A stretch of 64,000 bases of DNA from Geofilum rhodophaeum (GTDB lineage: Bacteria > Bacteroidota > Bacteroidia > Bacteroidales > Marinilabiliaceae): positions 124,001 through 188,000 of the forward strand of contig NZ_MWUJ01000003.1 of the NCBI RefSeq assembly GCF_002210225.1, read 5' to 3'. Positions 37,853-47,090 of this stretch are shown here, piece by piece. Within the stretch, counting starts at the first letter, position 1. Each line of letters begins with the position of its first letter. Below the pieces are notes generated by a model. The model saw only the letters and a list, made by a program, of their open reading frames with translations, was not told the DNA's origin and made no database searches. Position numbers and translations under genes: made by a program.

Positions 37853-38044
37853 CTATTCTTCTTCGCGCTGCAATTGCTGAATATAAATGGCCTTTTTCTT
37901 TTGCTCACGATTCACAATCGAAGGCTTTGTAAAAGCCTGACGCGAGCGAAGTTCTCTCATGGTTCCGGTCTTTTCAAACTTCCTTTTGAATTTCTTCAAA
38001 GCCCTTTCAATGTTCTCACCTTCTTTAATGGGTACGATTATCAT
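37853..38044 (-). CDS. rpsU: 30S ribosomal protein S21
   Basis: 63 residues, rich in Lys/Arg: MIIVPIKEGENIERALKKFK, then the RSRQAFTKPSIVNREQKKKA segment typical of Bacteroidota S21. It is a late-assembling protein near the anti-Shine-Dalgarno end of 16S rRNA and, in this phylum, takes part in keeping that sequence masked. It has its own strong promoter upstream and a terminator-like hairpin downstream. Confidence 0.95.
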   Translation of the reverse strand: MIIVPIKEGENIERALKKFKRKFEKTGTMRELRSRQAFTKPSIVNREQKKKAIYIQQLQREEE

Positions 38045-38079
38045 AGTTTCCTTATTTAAATATTTTCTTTTTGTGCGTG

Positions 38080-38110
38080 CAAAGTTACAATTAATAGCTT
38101 CACCCCCAAA
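38080..38110 (-). promoter_or_regulatory. rpsU promoter
   Basis: On the minus strand TTTG (38107-38110), 19 bases, then TAACTTTG (38080-38087): a complete Bacteroidota -33/-7 promoter. The start near 38073 leaves a leader of about 30 bases. Confidence 0.85.
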
Positions 38111-38163
38111 ATTTCAGGTTGCAAAGAAAATGAAGATTCTGGATATCAGCAAATTTTTTCTCT

Positions 38164-38877
38164 TTAATTTTCCTCCCCCAACTGCTTCTGTTGCTCCAGC
38201 TCGTCCCAAGTGGGCCCACAGAGCAAATAATGTTGCAACCATTCCCACTTCAGCGAATCAATCAAACCCGCCACAGCGACCTCGCCCAAGTCCTCAATCC
38301 TCCCATGCAACTGCCGCTCATCCCAAAGGGCTTTGGCCAGATAGTAATCGATATAGGGATGCTTTCGCAGTTGCTGAACCGAAGCGGTATTAACATTAAG
38401 CTGTCTCAAATCCGTACTGTCCACCACCAAAAAAGGCAACATGCTTTGCACCTGCTCCGCACTCAAACCATAAACTTCATACAACTGTTCCAGCGCCACA
38501 AAACCACCAAGCAAAGAGCGATAAGCAACAATTCTGCGACTGAAAACCGGGCCAATCCCCCTCAACATCATCCAGGCAGTGGTATCGGCACTGTTGATAC
38601 CGAGAGGCCTCTTTTCAGTTGGCCAATCACTTACAGACTTCTCTAGGGCCTTAGTCTTCTGTGGTCGCACAAAGTGGGGGGCTGCTGCCCTGGGGCGGGG
38701 GACTTCCAGGTCAGCAAAGACAGGCTGTAAAGTATCTCCCAAAAACACGGAATAATCTGTCTTGGGATACCAATGGGGCATGCTGATCCTACAAACAGTC
38801 AGGACAAAAAACAGCACAAGCAGAATAAAGACTCCGCGCTGCTCGCGACGCGAAAGGGTCAGGATTCGGGGAAACAT
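38164..38877 (-). CDS. ComEA-like helix-hairpin-helix protein
   Basis: 237 residues. An N-terminal membrane anchor (GVFILLVLFFVLTVC) is followed by a proline-rich linker and two helix-hairpin-helix segments: INSADTTAWMMLRGIGPVFSRRIVAYR (about 115-140) and VNTASVQQLRKHPYIDYYLAK. Such proteins bind double-stranded DNA without sequence preference, as in ComEA during DNA uptake. A comEC gene lies at the right end of the window, but the two are not in one operon. The same fold is widespread in the phylum, so competence is only a possibility. Confidence 0.8.
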   Translation of the reverse strand: MFPRILTLSRREQRGVFILLVLFFVLTVCRISMPHWYPKTDYSVFLGDTLQPVFADLEVPRPRAAAPHFVRPQKTKALEKSVSDWPTEKRPLGINSADTTAWMMLRGIGPVFSRRIVAYRSLLGGFVALEQLYEVYGLSAEQVQSMLPFLVVDSTDLRQLNVNTASVQQLRKHPYIDYYLAKALWDERQLHGRIEDLGEVAVAGLIDSLKWEWLQHYLLCGPTWDELEQQKQLGEEN

Positions 38878-38927
38878 AAGGTATTTTTCCCGGCAAGTTA
38901 CAACTTAAAAGCTTAAGTGGCAAAAGG

Positions 38928-40253
38928 CTAGAACCGGAGCAGGCCCAAACCGTTAAGAAACACCAGGGCAATAGCAATGGGAGCAAGAACACGAATCACT
39001 GGCACAAACAGCCGAAAATAAAAGGCCGCCCGGCCATCGGCTTCCAACTCGTCGCGCACCACCTGCTTACCCAGAAACCAACCAACAAAAAGTACGATCA
39101 ACAAACCACCCAAAGGCAGCAGAATGTTGGAGGAGGTTCTGTCGAAGAAATCAAAAACAGCTCCATTCAAAGCACAGACAACACCCAAGGCCGACATTAC
39201 ACCGGCGGCCAGCCAGGTGGCTGTACTTCGCTTCATTTTCAGTTCTTCTACAAAATAGGCGACCACCACCTCAAGCAAGGAAATGGAAGAGGTGAGGGCC
39301 GCAATAACCAACAGCACAAAAAAGAAAATGGCAAAATAATATCCGCCGGCCATCTGATTAAAAATACCAGGTAGCGTAATAAAAACCAACCCAGGCCCTT
39401 GTCCCGGCTCAAGTCCAAAGGAAAAAACAGCAGGGAAAATAGCCAGGCCGGCCAGGATGGCAATGAAGGTGTCGGTCAGGGAAACAGATATGGCCGTTTT
39501 GCCCAAAGACTCCTTCTTCTTGATGTAAGAGCCGTAGGTAGCCATCACACCCATACCAAGACTAAGGGAAAAGAAAGCCTGGCCCAAAGCTTCCAAAATG
39601 GTGTTGGTGTCGACCTTAGAAAAGTCGGGTCTAAACAAGAAATCCACTCCTGCCATGGCGCCATCAAGACTCAGAGACCGGAATATTAATCCCAAAAGGA
39701 TCACCAACAACAGAGGCATCAAAATCTTGGTATAGCGCTCTATACCCTTTTGCACACCACTGCGAACAATAAAGGCAGACAGAGCCATAAACAGCAACAT
39801 AAACACGACCGGGCGCCACGAGGCAGTGGTCAGCTCATCAAATATAGCCTTGATGCCTTCGGGACTTTCGCCGGCAAACTGATTACCGATAGCATAGAAG
39901 GTGTACTCCAGGGTCCAGCCAGCTACCACCGCATAAAAAGACAAAATCATAAAGGCGGCCCCTACACCCATCATCCCCACAAGGGGCCAATAGGAACCGG
40001 GTGCCAGCTTACGAAAAGCACCAAAAATATTTAATTGTGCCTTACGACCAATCAGCAATTCGGAAAGCATTACCGGCACCCCGATGGCCAAAATAAAAAG
40101 CAGGTACAACAACAGAAAAGCTCCTCCACCATTCTCCCCGGCTACATAGGGGAAACGCCAAATATTGCCCAAACCGATGGCTGAACCAGCGGCAGCTGCT
40201 ATAACTCCAAATTTGTTGGTAAAACTATCGCGTCCTCCTTCTTGCTTTGACAT
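38928..40253 (-). CDS. sodium-dependent transporter, NSS/SNF family
   Basis: 441 residues with about 11 hydrophobic helices. The family signature is at the N-terminus: FGVIAAAAGSAIGLGNIWRF, then PYVAGENGGGAFLLLYLL, which provide the unwound TM1 and sodium sites. Bacterial NSS members such as LeuT carry amino acids with sodium; several of eleven-helix length carry tryptophan or tyrosine. The actual substrate is not known. A full promoter is placed upstream. Confidence 0.93.
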   Translation of the reverse strand: MSKQEGGRDSFTNKFGVIAAAAGSAIGLGNIWRFPYVAGENGGGAFLLLYLLFILAIGVPVMLSELLIGRKAQLNIFGAFRKLAPGSYWPLVGMMGVGAAFMILSFYAVVAGWTLEYTFYAIGNQFAGESPEGIKAIFDELTTASWRPVVFMLLFMALSAFIVRSGVQKGIERYTKILMPLLLVILLGLIFRSLSLDGAMAGVDFLFRPDFSKVDTNTILEALGQAFFSLSLGMGVMATYGSYIKKKESLGKTAISVSLTDTFIAILAGLAIFPAVFSFGLEPGQGPGLVFITLPGIFNQMAGGYYFAIFFFVLLVIAALTSSISLLEVVVAYFVEELKMKRSTATWLAAGVMSALGVVCALNGAVFDFFDRTSSNILLPLGGLLIVLFVGWFLGKQVVRDELEADGRAAFYFRLFVPVIRVLAPIAIALVFLNGLGLLRF

Positions 40254-40295
40254 GGCTCCTTTGGCTGTTTAATAATAAGTCTTACTCTCTGCTTC

Positions 40296-40326
40296 CAAAA
40301 ATAAACAAATCACTTATTATTTCAAA
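40296..40326 (-). promoter_or_regulatory. promoter of the NSS transporter gene
   Basis: On the minus strand TTTG (40323-40326), 19 bases, TATTTTTG (40296-40303). Predicted start near 40289, about 36 bases before the ATG. Confidence 0.8.
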
Positions 40327-40444
40327 TCAAAACAAGATTCTCGCTGATAAAACAATGCTTCAAACTCCAAAAATGTTTAAAAAACAAAGCAAACGTTAAA
40401 ACTGAACAGAAAAGCAGGACAAAACTTCAGCTTCAGGCAGAAAA

Positions 40445-40476
40445 ATTGTATAAGTTAGTTGCTTTACCTATTTTTG
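40445..40476 (+). promoter_or_regulatory. fructose-bisphosphate aldolase promoter
   Basis: ATTG (40445-40448), 20 bases, TATTTTTG (40469-40476). The start near 40483 precedes the chosen ATG at 40512. This excludes the longer reading from 40446, which would begin inside the promoter. Confidence 0.8.
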
Positions 40477-40511
40477 TAGCTACTAAAAACCAACATTTAA
40501 ACAATAAAAAA

Positions 40512-41507
40512 ATGGCTGTAAATTACAAAGAGCTGGGCCTGGTTAACAGCAAAGAACTGTTTGCCAAGGCTGTTGCCGGTGGCTATGCCATCCCGGCCTA
40601 TAATTTCAACAACCTGGAGCAGCTTCAGGCGATTCTTCAAGCTTGCGTAGAAACCAAATCACCGGTTATTCTGCAGGTATCTTCAGGTGCCCGTAAGTAC
40701 GCCAATGCTACCCTTTTGAGAAATATGGCCAAAGGTGCCACCGAATACGTTAAAGAGTTAGGTTACGAAGTGCCCATCGTTCTGCACCTCGACCATGGCG
40801 ACACCTTCGAAATTTGTAAGGAGTGTATCGACAATGGTTTTTCTTCCGTAATGATTGATGGTTCGCACCATCCTTACGAAAAAAACATTGAACTGACCAA
40901 AAAAGTGGTAGAGTATGCCCACCAGCACGGTGTAACCGTAGAGGGAGAACTGGGTGTTTTGGCAGGTGTTGAAGACGACGTAGTAGCCGAGCATTCGACC
41001 TACACCCGCCCTGAAGAAGTAGAGGATTTCGTGAAGCGTACCGGCGTGGACTCCCTGGCTATTTCAATTGGCACTTCGCACGGGGCCCACAAGTTTACCC
41101 CCGCTCAGTGCACTAAAAATGCCGATGGCGTACTGGTTCCTCCCCCATTGAAATTCGAGATTTTGGAAGAAATCGAAAAGCGTATTCCCGGCTTCCCCAT
41201 TGTTTTGCACGGTTCTTCTTCTGTGCCTGTTGAGCACGTTGACACCATCAACAAATTTGGCGGAAAACTGGATGCCGCTGTAGGTATTCCCGAAGAGCAA
41301 CTGCGCAAGGCTGCCAAGTCTGCCGTTTGTAAAATCAACATCGATTCTGACGGCCGTCTGGCAATGACAGCAGCCATTCGCAAGGTAATGGCTGAAAACC
41401 CGGGTGAGTTTGACCCCCGTAAATACCTCGGACCTGCACGTGATACACTGAAGGCCCTTTATATTCACAAGAACAAAAACGTTTTGGGTTCGGCCGACAA
41501 AGCTTAA
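40512..41507 (+). CDS. fbaA: class II fructose-1,6-bisphosphate aldolase
   Basis: 331 residues from the ATG at 40512 (MAVNYKELGL). Zinc ligands and active-site motifs are seen in VLHLDHGDTFE, VEGELGVLAG, GTSHGAHKF and FPIVLHGSSSVP. It splits fructose 1,6-bisphosphate to dihydroxyacetone phosphate and glyceraldehyde 3-phosphate in glycolysis and works in reverse in gluconeogenesis. It is monocistronic, with its own promoter and terminator. Confidence 0.96.
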   Translation: MAVNYKELGLVNSKELFAKAVAGGYAIPAYNFNNLEQLQAILQACVETKSPVILQVSSGARKYANATLLRNMAKGATEYVKELGYEVPIVLHLDHGDTFEICKECIDNGFSSVMIDGSHHPYEKNIELTKKVVEYAHQHGVTVEGELGVLAGVEDDVVAEHSTYTRPEEVEDFVKRTGVDSLAISIGTSHGAHKFTPAQCTKNADGVLVPPPLKFEILEEIEKRIPGFPIVLHGSSSVPVEHVDTINKFGGKLDAAVGIPEEQLRKAAKSAVCKINIDSDGRLAMTAAIRKVMAENPGEFDPRKYLGPARDTLKALYIHKNKNVLGSADKA

Positions 41508-41529
41508 CCAATAAACAGGATTACAAAAA

Positions 41530-41562
41530 GAAAGGCAGCCTCACCGCTGCCTTTCTTTTTTT
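41530..41562 (+). terminator. aldolase gene terminator
   Basis: Perfect 10-base stem GAAAGGCAGC / GCTGCCTTTC, 6-base loop, then seven T. A run of A before the stem means it could also serve the convergent tamL gene on the minus strand. Confidence 0.9.
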
Positions 41563-41581
41563 CCTCATTTCCCCCCTCAGA

Positions 41582-43909
41582 CTAAAAGGGATAACCAATG
41601 GCGAAGTTAAACGCGACATCCTCCCAGGTATAAGGCCGGGTAAATGGAATCCACCTTTCAGCAACCGGTACAGAGGGATCATTCAGCTTTAAACCGGCAT
41701 CAATCCGAAAAATAAAATAATTAAAATCAAAACGGGTTCCAAAGCCTGTTCCAAGAGCAACTTGTTTGTAAAACTGGTCCCATTGAAACAAACCTCCGGG
41801 GGGACTGGAACTTTCTCTAATGGCCCAAATGTTTCCGGCATCCAAAAACAGGGCGCCCTCCAACAACCAAAACAAGGGAAAACGATATTCTACATTCATC
41901 TCCAGTTTAATATCGGCCGTTTGATTGTAAAAAACGGCTTCCGCATCCCTAAATGTTCCGGGTCCAACAGCCCTTACAGGCCAGGCGCGCAAAGAATTTG
42001 CCCCACCCGAAAAATAGCGCTTCTCAAAGGGCAGGACATTTAGATTGCCATAAGGCAAACCAACCCCGGCAAAAAAACGATAAGTAACGGAGGTAAAACG
42101 GCTCAGTGACTGATGGTAACGTAGGTCCACATCCGACTTAAAATACTGGGCATAACGAATCCCAAGAATGGTGTGGTAAGTACCCTCGTCTTTCCACAGA
42201 GACGACAGGCCGTTGAGCATATTTCCGGCAGCTTCAGCCGAAAACCGGAAATACCAGAAGTCTCTGGTTTGCCGGCCCATTTGCTGCTGGTTATAGGTAT
42301 AAGTATAATTCGTATTGGCAATGAGGTGATCTTCATAGGTGTAACGCAAGAAGGGATTCCGCTCAATGTACTCCCAAAAGGCTGAGGATACTGTGGGAAT
42401 GTTCACCAGGTTAAAATCGATGGGATACAGACTGTGGGTGCTGGTGCGTGACGACCGCCAGGAATAACCCAGACGCGCATTAGCAATGGTACGGGTATAA
42501 TCGGGCCTACGTTGGTAATTATAAGCCAGGGCAATGGTTGTACGGGGATTGTAACGTTGCCTAAAACTTTCGATACGCACCGGCATAAGAAACTGAGGAA
42601 AAACCACCGAAGCATCGGCGCCCAGCTCCAGGGTATTAAAACGTTCCCGGTCGGCACTCCTGCTGACAAACTGATTCTCCCTTGCCAAACGGGTGCTGAG
42701 GGTAAACAACTCGGCACCTTTAAAAATATTCTTGTGCTGATACTTAAAATTGCCTGCAGCACCCAGGTTCCCCGATGAGTTGGTACCTTCAATCTCCACC
42801 GAATAGGATTGATATCTGCCTGGAACAACCTGAATATAACAATCAATAAGGTGACGCCCTTCCGCATCACGAAGACCTTCAACTTCTTTAAAACGAATGT
42901 TGATGTATTTAAAAATTCTTAGGCCACTCAAAAGAGACTGGGTACGATCGACTAAGGTCGACTGGTAAAGTGCGCCGGGCTCAATGTAATTGCTGTTGAG
43001 CAGCACTTCTGGTTTAAAATCCAATTTGCCTTCATGCACAATTTGAATGCCTTCCATGAACACGGTATCCATCTGAAGGGCAAGATCCCCAATGGAAGCC
43101 GACAATTCGCGTGTATCCGAATTCACCTGAAAGACGACCTCGCGCACCGCATAGGTGGCGTGGAGTCCTTCTGCGGTTCTGCCATTAGCGTTCTCGGGTG
43201 GACGCATAATCACCAGGGTGTCGTTGACCCTGTGTGCACCCAGGGAGCTGTCGGCCAAAAAATAGATGTATTCCTTCGAAAAATTATAGTATCCTTCGTT
43301 GCGCAACAATTCGGTAATGCGCTCCCTTTCCCTGTCGTGCATCTCTGAGGTGAAGCCCCTCCCCCTGCGCATAACGGAATTCACTGTATCGTTGAATACG
43401 ACAGCTCTCAGACCAGGATCATCAATTCGATAGAAAACATCGTTAAGTCGATAGCGGGGACCCGCCTCAACGGTATAGCGCACCCGGGCTTTTCTTTCGG
43501 AGGGATAGCGGATACTGTCGCTTACCTGATTCAGATAATAACCTCTGTTACGCAAATAAAGCCCCATCTGCTCTACCGAACGGTCCACCAGAGTGGAGTC
43601 AAAAACCACAGGAGCTTCCCCCATGCTGCGCAGCCAACGGTTAAAGCCCTTGCTTTCATCCTTACCCGAAAGATTATAGATACCCAGGTGTAAACGCCAA
43701 AAACCAAGAATGCGCAAGTTCTCCTGCTGACGCAGATAGGAGCGCAGCTCATCACGCGGAACATCCCTTGCATCACTTTTTATCGCCACACGAGACAACA
43801 GCTTTTCTCCTTCGGGAACATACTTTGTACTGCGACATCCCGTCGACAACAGAACCGCCATAAGAAACAGTCCCCCCAATAATGGTGAAGCAAGGTACCT
43901 CCTGATCAT
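41582..43909 (-). CDS. tamL: TamL-type outer-membrane assembly lipoprotein (Omp85 family)
   Basis: 775 residues. Lipoprotein signal with lipobox LSTGC (Cys25), then CRSTKYVPEGEKLL, the standard start of TamL. POTRA-like segments follow (about 40-330) and a 16-strand barrel with the Omp85 turn (GGANSLRAWPVRAVGPG) and a last strand ending WEDVAFNFAIGYPF. TamL replaces TamA in Bacteroidota and works with TamB in envelope assembly. No tamB gene is next to it. It is divergent from the TrmH-family gene, with 48 bases between starts. Confidence 0.93.
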   Translation of the reverse strand: MIRRYLASPLLGGLFLMAVLLSTGCRSTKYVPEGEKLLSRVAIKSDARDVPRDELRSYLRQQENLRILGFWRLHLGIYNLSGKDESKGFNRWLRSMGEAPVVFDSTLVDRSVEQMGLYLRNRGYYLNQVSDSIRYPSERKARVRYTVEAGPRYRLNDVFYRIDDPGLRAVVFNDTVNSVMRRGRGFTSEMHDRERERITELLRNEGYYNFSKEYIYFLADSSLGAHRVNDTLVIMRPPENANGRTAEGLHATYAVREVVFQVNSDTRELSASIGDLALQMDTVFMEGIQIVHEGKLDFKPEVLLNSNYIEPGALYQSTLVDRTQSLLSGLRIFKYINIRFKEVEGLRDAEGRHLIDCYIQVVPGRYQSYSVEIEGTNSSGNLGAAGNFKYQHKNIFKGAELFTLSTRLARENQFVSRSADRERFNTLELGADASVVFPQFLMPVRIESFRQRYNPRTTIALAYNYQRRPDYTRTIANARLGYSWRSSRTSTHSLYPIDFNLVNIPTVSSAFWEYIERNPFLRYTYEDHLIANTNYTYTYNQQQMGRQTRDFWYFRFSAEAAGNMLNGLSSLWKDEGTYHTILGIRYAQYFKSDVDLRYHQSLSRFTSVTYRFFAGVGLPYGNLNVLPFEKRYFSGGANSLRAWPVRAVGPGTFRDAEAVFYNQTADIKLEMNVEYRFPLFWLLEGALFLDAGNIWAIRESSSPPGGLFQWDQFYKQVALGTGFGTRFDFNYFIFRIDAGLKLNDPSVPVAERWIPFTRPYTWEDVAFNFAIGYPF

Positions 43910-43926
43910 TTATGCTATGATATTGT

Positions 43927-43945
43927 TACATTTGCAGCAAAGGTA
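43927..43945. promoter_or_regulatory. overlapping divergent -7 elements for tamL and the TrmH-family gene
   Basis: TACATTTG on the plus strand (43927-43934) and TACCTTTG on the minus strand (43938-43945) are separated by 3 bases. The predicted starts would make the two transcripts overlap by about 10 bases, so polymerase binding at one site should block the other. -33 elements are not clear on either side. Confidence 0.5.
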
Positions 43946-43957
43946 AAAAAAAGCAGC

Positions 43958-44722
43958 ATGTTAAGTAAGAATCAGAAAAAACTGATTGCCTCCATGGCGC
44001 AAAAAAAGCAACGCGATAGCCATGGCCTGTTTTTGGCTGAAGGGCCTAAAATTATAAATGAGCTCCTGGATGCCGGCTTTACCCCCCACCTTTTGGCCGG
44101 AACGTCAGAATGGAAGGCCCCTGGCCGTCAGAATTATGAAACCCTTGTACTTAGTCCTGCAGAACTGTCTTCTGCCTCTCTGCTTAAAACTCCCCAACAA
44201 GTACTGGCGCTTTTTCGTCAACCCACCCACACGCTCAATAATGATGCCATAAAAGAAGATCTCACTCTGGTACTGGATGGCATACAGGATCCTGGGAATT
44301 TGGGCACCATCATCAGGATGGCAGATTGGTTCGGCATTAAAAAACTGATATGCAGCAAGGACACCGTGGATGCCTTCAACCCCAAGGTGGTGCAAGCCAC
44401 CATGGGTGCCCTGGCAAGAGTTCAACTGTTTTACACGGATCTTGACAGCTTTCTTCCGGCCTGTAAAAAAGACCACCACCTGCCTGTTTACGGCGCATTT
44501 TTAGAGGGGGACAACATCTACACGTCCTCCCTCAAAACCCCTGCGCTATTGGTCATGGGCAACGAAGGCAGAGGTATTCGTCCCACCACATCCCAACACC
44601 TTACCCAACGGCTAACCATTCCTTCCTTTCCCCCACAAAGCAGTGGATCAGAATCATTGAATGTAGGCGTGGCTACGGCCATTATCTGTGCAGAATTCCG
44701 ACGTCAGCAAGGGTTCAGCTGA
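43958..44722 (+). CDS. TrmH/SpoU-family RNA 2'-O-methyltransferase
   Basis: 254 residues. N-terminal substrate-binding domain (LFLAEGPKIINELLDAG) and the SPOUT methyltransferase domain with its three motifs: LDGIQDPGNLGTIIRMADWFG, LLVMGNEGRGI and IPSFPPQSSGSESLNVGVA, which make the knot for S-adenosylmethionine. The target is a ribose in tRNA or 23S rRNA; which one cannot be decided from sequence. It meets the FAD-dehydrogenase gene tail to tail. Confidence 0.93.
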   Translation: MLSKNQKKLIASMAQKKQRDSHGLFLAEGPKIINELLDAGFTPHLLAGTSEWKAPGRQNYETLVLSPAELSSASLLKTPQQVLALFRQPTHTLNNDAIKEDLTLVLDGIQDPGNLGTIIRMADWFGIKKLICSKDTVDAFNPKVVQATMGALARVQLFYTDLDSFLPACKKDHHLPVYGAFLEGDNIYTSSLKTPALLVMGNEGRGIRPTTSQHLTQRLTIPSFPPQSSGSESLNVGVATAIICAEFRRQQGFS

Positions 44723-44735
44723 GTTAAACACAAGA

Positions 44736-46304
44736 CTACTTTCCCAGCGACCTGGCGACCATCTCTGCACAACGCGTGCCATCCAGCGCCGAGGAGGCTA
44801 TTCCTCCGGCATATCCTGCTCCTTCTCCGCAAGGATAAAGACCTCTCAGCTGCACATGCTCCAGAAGCTGCGGATCACGAGGGATCCGAACCGGAGAAGA
44901 GGTGCGCGATTCGGTTCCCAACACAAGGGCTTCCTCGGTCAGGAAACCCTTGGCCCATTGACCGAATTTCTTGAAGCCTTCGCGCAGACGAAAAGAAATG
45001 GCTTCTGGCAAAAGAAAATGAAGGGGAACCGACACGGCTCCGGGAATGTAGGAGGTCGGGGGCAAATCGGCGGAGAGTCGACCAGCAACAAAATCGGTCA
45101 ACACCTGACCGGGAGCAATTACATTGTGCCCCCCATTGAGATAACACAGCTTTTCTACTTCACGCTGATAGGCCAGACCAGCCAAAACCCCATGTGCCGC
45201 ATAAGCATCGAGGTCGCCAGGGCGAACTTCCACCACCATTCCACTGTTGGCAAAGGGAGAAGAACGGGTAGAAGCAGACATCCCGTTAACCACCATTTCG
45301 TTGGGACCGGTCATTGCAGGAACGATGGTTCCCCCCGGACACATACAAAAAGAGTACACACCCCTTTCCTTAACCTGGCAGGAAAAACTGTACGAAGCTG
45401 CAGGCAGGTGCTCGCCCCTGCCTTCGGGCGTGTGGTATTGAATCTGATCAATCAACTCCTGGGGATGCTCCACTCTTACGCCCATGGCCCAGGTTTTGGC
45501 TTCCAGCTTTATCCCCTTTTGATGTAACAATTCATAGATATCCCGGGCCGAATGGCCTGTAGCCAGGATAACAGCTCCGCCGCGTACTTCATCGCCGCCG
45601 GCTGTCCGCACCCCCAGTACCCTGTCGCCTTCCACGATAAAGTCGCTCACCCGGGTTTCAAAATGCACTTCGCCCCCGGCGGCCAAAATCTGTTCGCGGA
45701 TATTTTTCATGATACGGGGCAGCAGATTGGTGCCAATGTGGGGATGAGCATCAACTAAAATTTCGTCGGAGGCCCCATGAAAATGAAGTATTTCCAAAAA
45801 GCGTTGAAAATCGCCCCGCTTGGTACTTCGGGTATACAGCTTACCATCGGAGAAGGTGCCGGCACCACCCTCTCCAAAGGCATAATTGGATTCGGGATTA
45901 ACCGCTTGGTTGCGATTCAAAAGCGCCACATCCCGCTTGCGTGCACCGATGTCCTTGCCCCGCTCCAGCACAACGGGCTTTAGTCCCAGCTCGATAAGAC
46001 GAAGGGCTGCGAAATAGCCACCCGGACCGGCGCCCACCACAACGACTTCGGACTGATGGGAAACATCGGGATACTCAAACACAGGAACCACACGATCGGG
46101 CTTCTCTTCATCGACCCAAACCTGTACGTGCAACTGCATGTGAACCGGATGTTTACGTGCATCGATGGAACGACGACGAATGTGCCAGCCCTTAATGCGG
46201 GGCCCAGAAACATCGAGATTTTCAGCCAGAACGCCCTTAATCAGCGCCTCGTTGCCGGCTTCGGCCGGCAACAAACGCAGCACTACTTCTTGAATCATCA
46301 GCAA
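44736..46304 (-). CDS. FAD-dependent dehydrogenase (COG2509 type)
   Basis: 522 residues. An N-terminal ferredoxin-fold-like extension of about 85 residues (IKGWHIRRRSIDARK) precedes the Rossmann FAD-binding motif VVVVGAGPGGYFAALRLIE. A second motif GAVILATGHSARDIYELL and the C-terminal LYPCGEGAGYAGGI complete the flavoprotein fold. The family is widespread and uncharacterised; its substrate is unknown. It starts 8 bases after porT and is probably co-transcribed with ubiE and porT. Confidence 0.88.
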   Translation of the reverse strand: MLMIQEVVLRLLPAEAGNEALIKGVLAENLDVSGPRIKGWHIRRRSIDARKHPVHMQLHVQVWVDEEKPDRVVPVFEYPDVSHQSEVVVVGAGPGGYFAALRLIELGLKPVVLERGKDIGARKRDVALLNRNQAVNPESNYAFGEGGAGTFSDGKLYTRSTKRGDFQRFLEILHFHGASDEILVDAHPHIGTNLLPRIMKNIREQILAAGGEVHFETRVSDFIVEGDRVLGVRTAGGDEVRGGAVILATGHSARDIYELLHQKGIKLEAKTWAMGVRVEHPQELIDQIQYHTPEGRGEHLPAASYSFSCQVKERGVYSFCMCPGGTIVPAMTGPNEMVVNGMSASTRSSPFANSGMVVEVRPGDLDAYAAHGVLAGLAYQREVEKLCYLNGGHNVIAPGQVLTDFVAGRLSADLPPTSYIPGAVSVPLHFLLPEAISFRLREGFKKFGQWAKGFLTEEALVLGTESRTSSPVRIPRDPQLLEHVQLRGLYPCGEGAGYAGGIASSALDGTRCAEMVARSLGK

Positions 46305-46312
46305 ACAGAAAA

Positions 46313-47020
46313 TTACTCAAAATAAAAATTGAGTACAAATATACGGGAAGTCAGGCGATCCAACACATCGGAGTAGTAAATATCCTCGGGCTCACCCGTT
46401 CCTGCAGGATCCAAAACATTCATCAGGCCCACCGAAAGCTTTAACTCCGTAGAAAAACGAAAATAGCTCATGTAAGAATCAAAGCCGGCACCCACCTCCC
46501 AATAAACATCGAAGGGACGCACCAACAACCCGTCCTTTTTACTCTTGGCCAAATCGAAACGGGGATTGATTCCTGCCGTAAAAAATGGTTTGGCGTTGTG
46601 CATACGGGCCCCGTTTAGTTTCAAGACCAGAGGAACTTCTATAAAGGTGGATTTGATTTCCAAAGGATGTGGATCTTCTTCCCCATTCTCCGCAACAAAC
46701 ATCAAATCGCGCTGGCCAAAGCTGATGCCGGGAAGGACCCGAAAACTGAAATATTGATTCAGCCTGAAATTGGTGACCATCCCAATATTGATGCCCGGAT
46801 TGAGTCGTACCACATCGGCGTAGCGCACGCCCCCGGGACCTTGCTGGTCCGGGGCCTTGGAAACCACCCGATAGTCCATGGTATTAAACCCAATGAGGAA
46901 TCCAAAATTAAGCGCCTTATCGTCAAAATTGGGCAAATTGGGAACCTTGCCGTTAGACGGCTGCGCAACCGCCGTTCCCAGGACTCCTGCAAAAAAAAGA
47001 AAAGCAAAAATATACTTCAT
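46313..47020 (-). CDS. porT: PorT-type outer-membrane protein of the type IX secretion system
   Basis: 235 residues from the ATG at 47020, which starts directly with a signal peptide (MKYIFAFLFFAGVLGTAVAQ); the longer reading from 47128 would overlap ubiE and lacks a signal. The mature part is an eight-strand-type barrel with GFLIGFNTMDYRV, FRVLPGISFGQRDL and a final strand ending FVLNFYFE. The position after ubiE is the usual place of porT/sprT in Bacteroidota, where it is needed for type IX secretion and gliding. The assignment rests on that context plus the barrel pattern. Confidence 0.85.
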   Translation of the reverse strand: MKYIFAFLFFAGVLGTAVAQPSNGKVPNLPNFDDKALNFGFLIGFNTMDYRVVSKAPDQQGPGGVRYADVVRLNPGINIGMVTNFRLNQYFSFRVLPGISFGQRDLMFVAENGEEDPHPLEIKSTFIEVPLVLKLNGARMHNAKPFFTAGINPRFDLAKSKKDGLLVRPFDVYWEVGAGFDSYMSYFRFSTELKLSVGLMNVLDPAGTGEPEDIYYSDVLDRLTSRIFVLNFYFE

Positions 47021-47090
47021 GAAATGCACCCTGATTTGATGTTGCTGAGCAGGCCTTTGCGCCTGCTTCATAAACGTCGCCAATACCAAT

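Noticed and set aside
40446-40511. 22-codon N-terminal extension of the aldolase
   Set aside because: It begins inside the -33/-7 promoter; family members start at MAVNYKEL.
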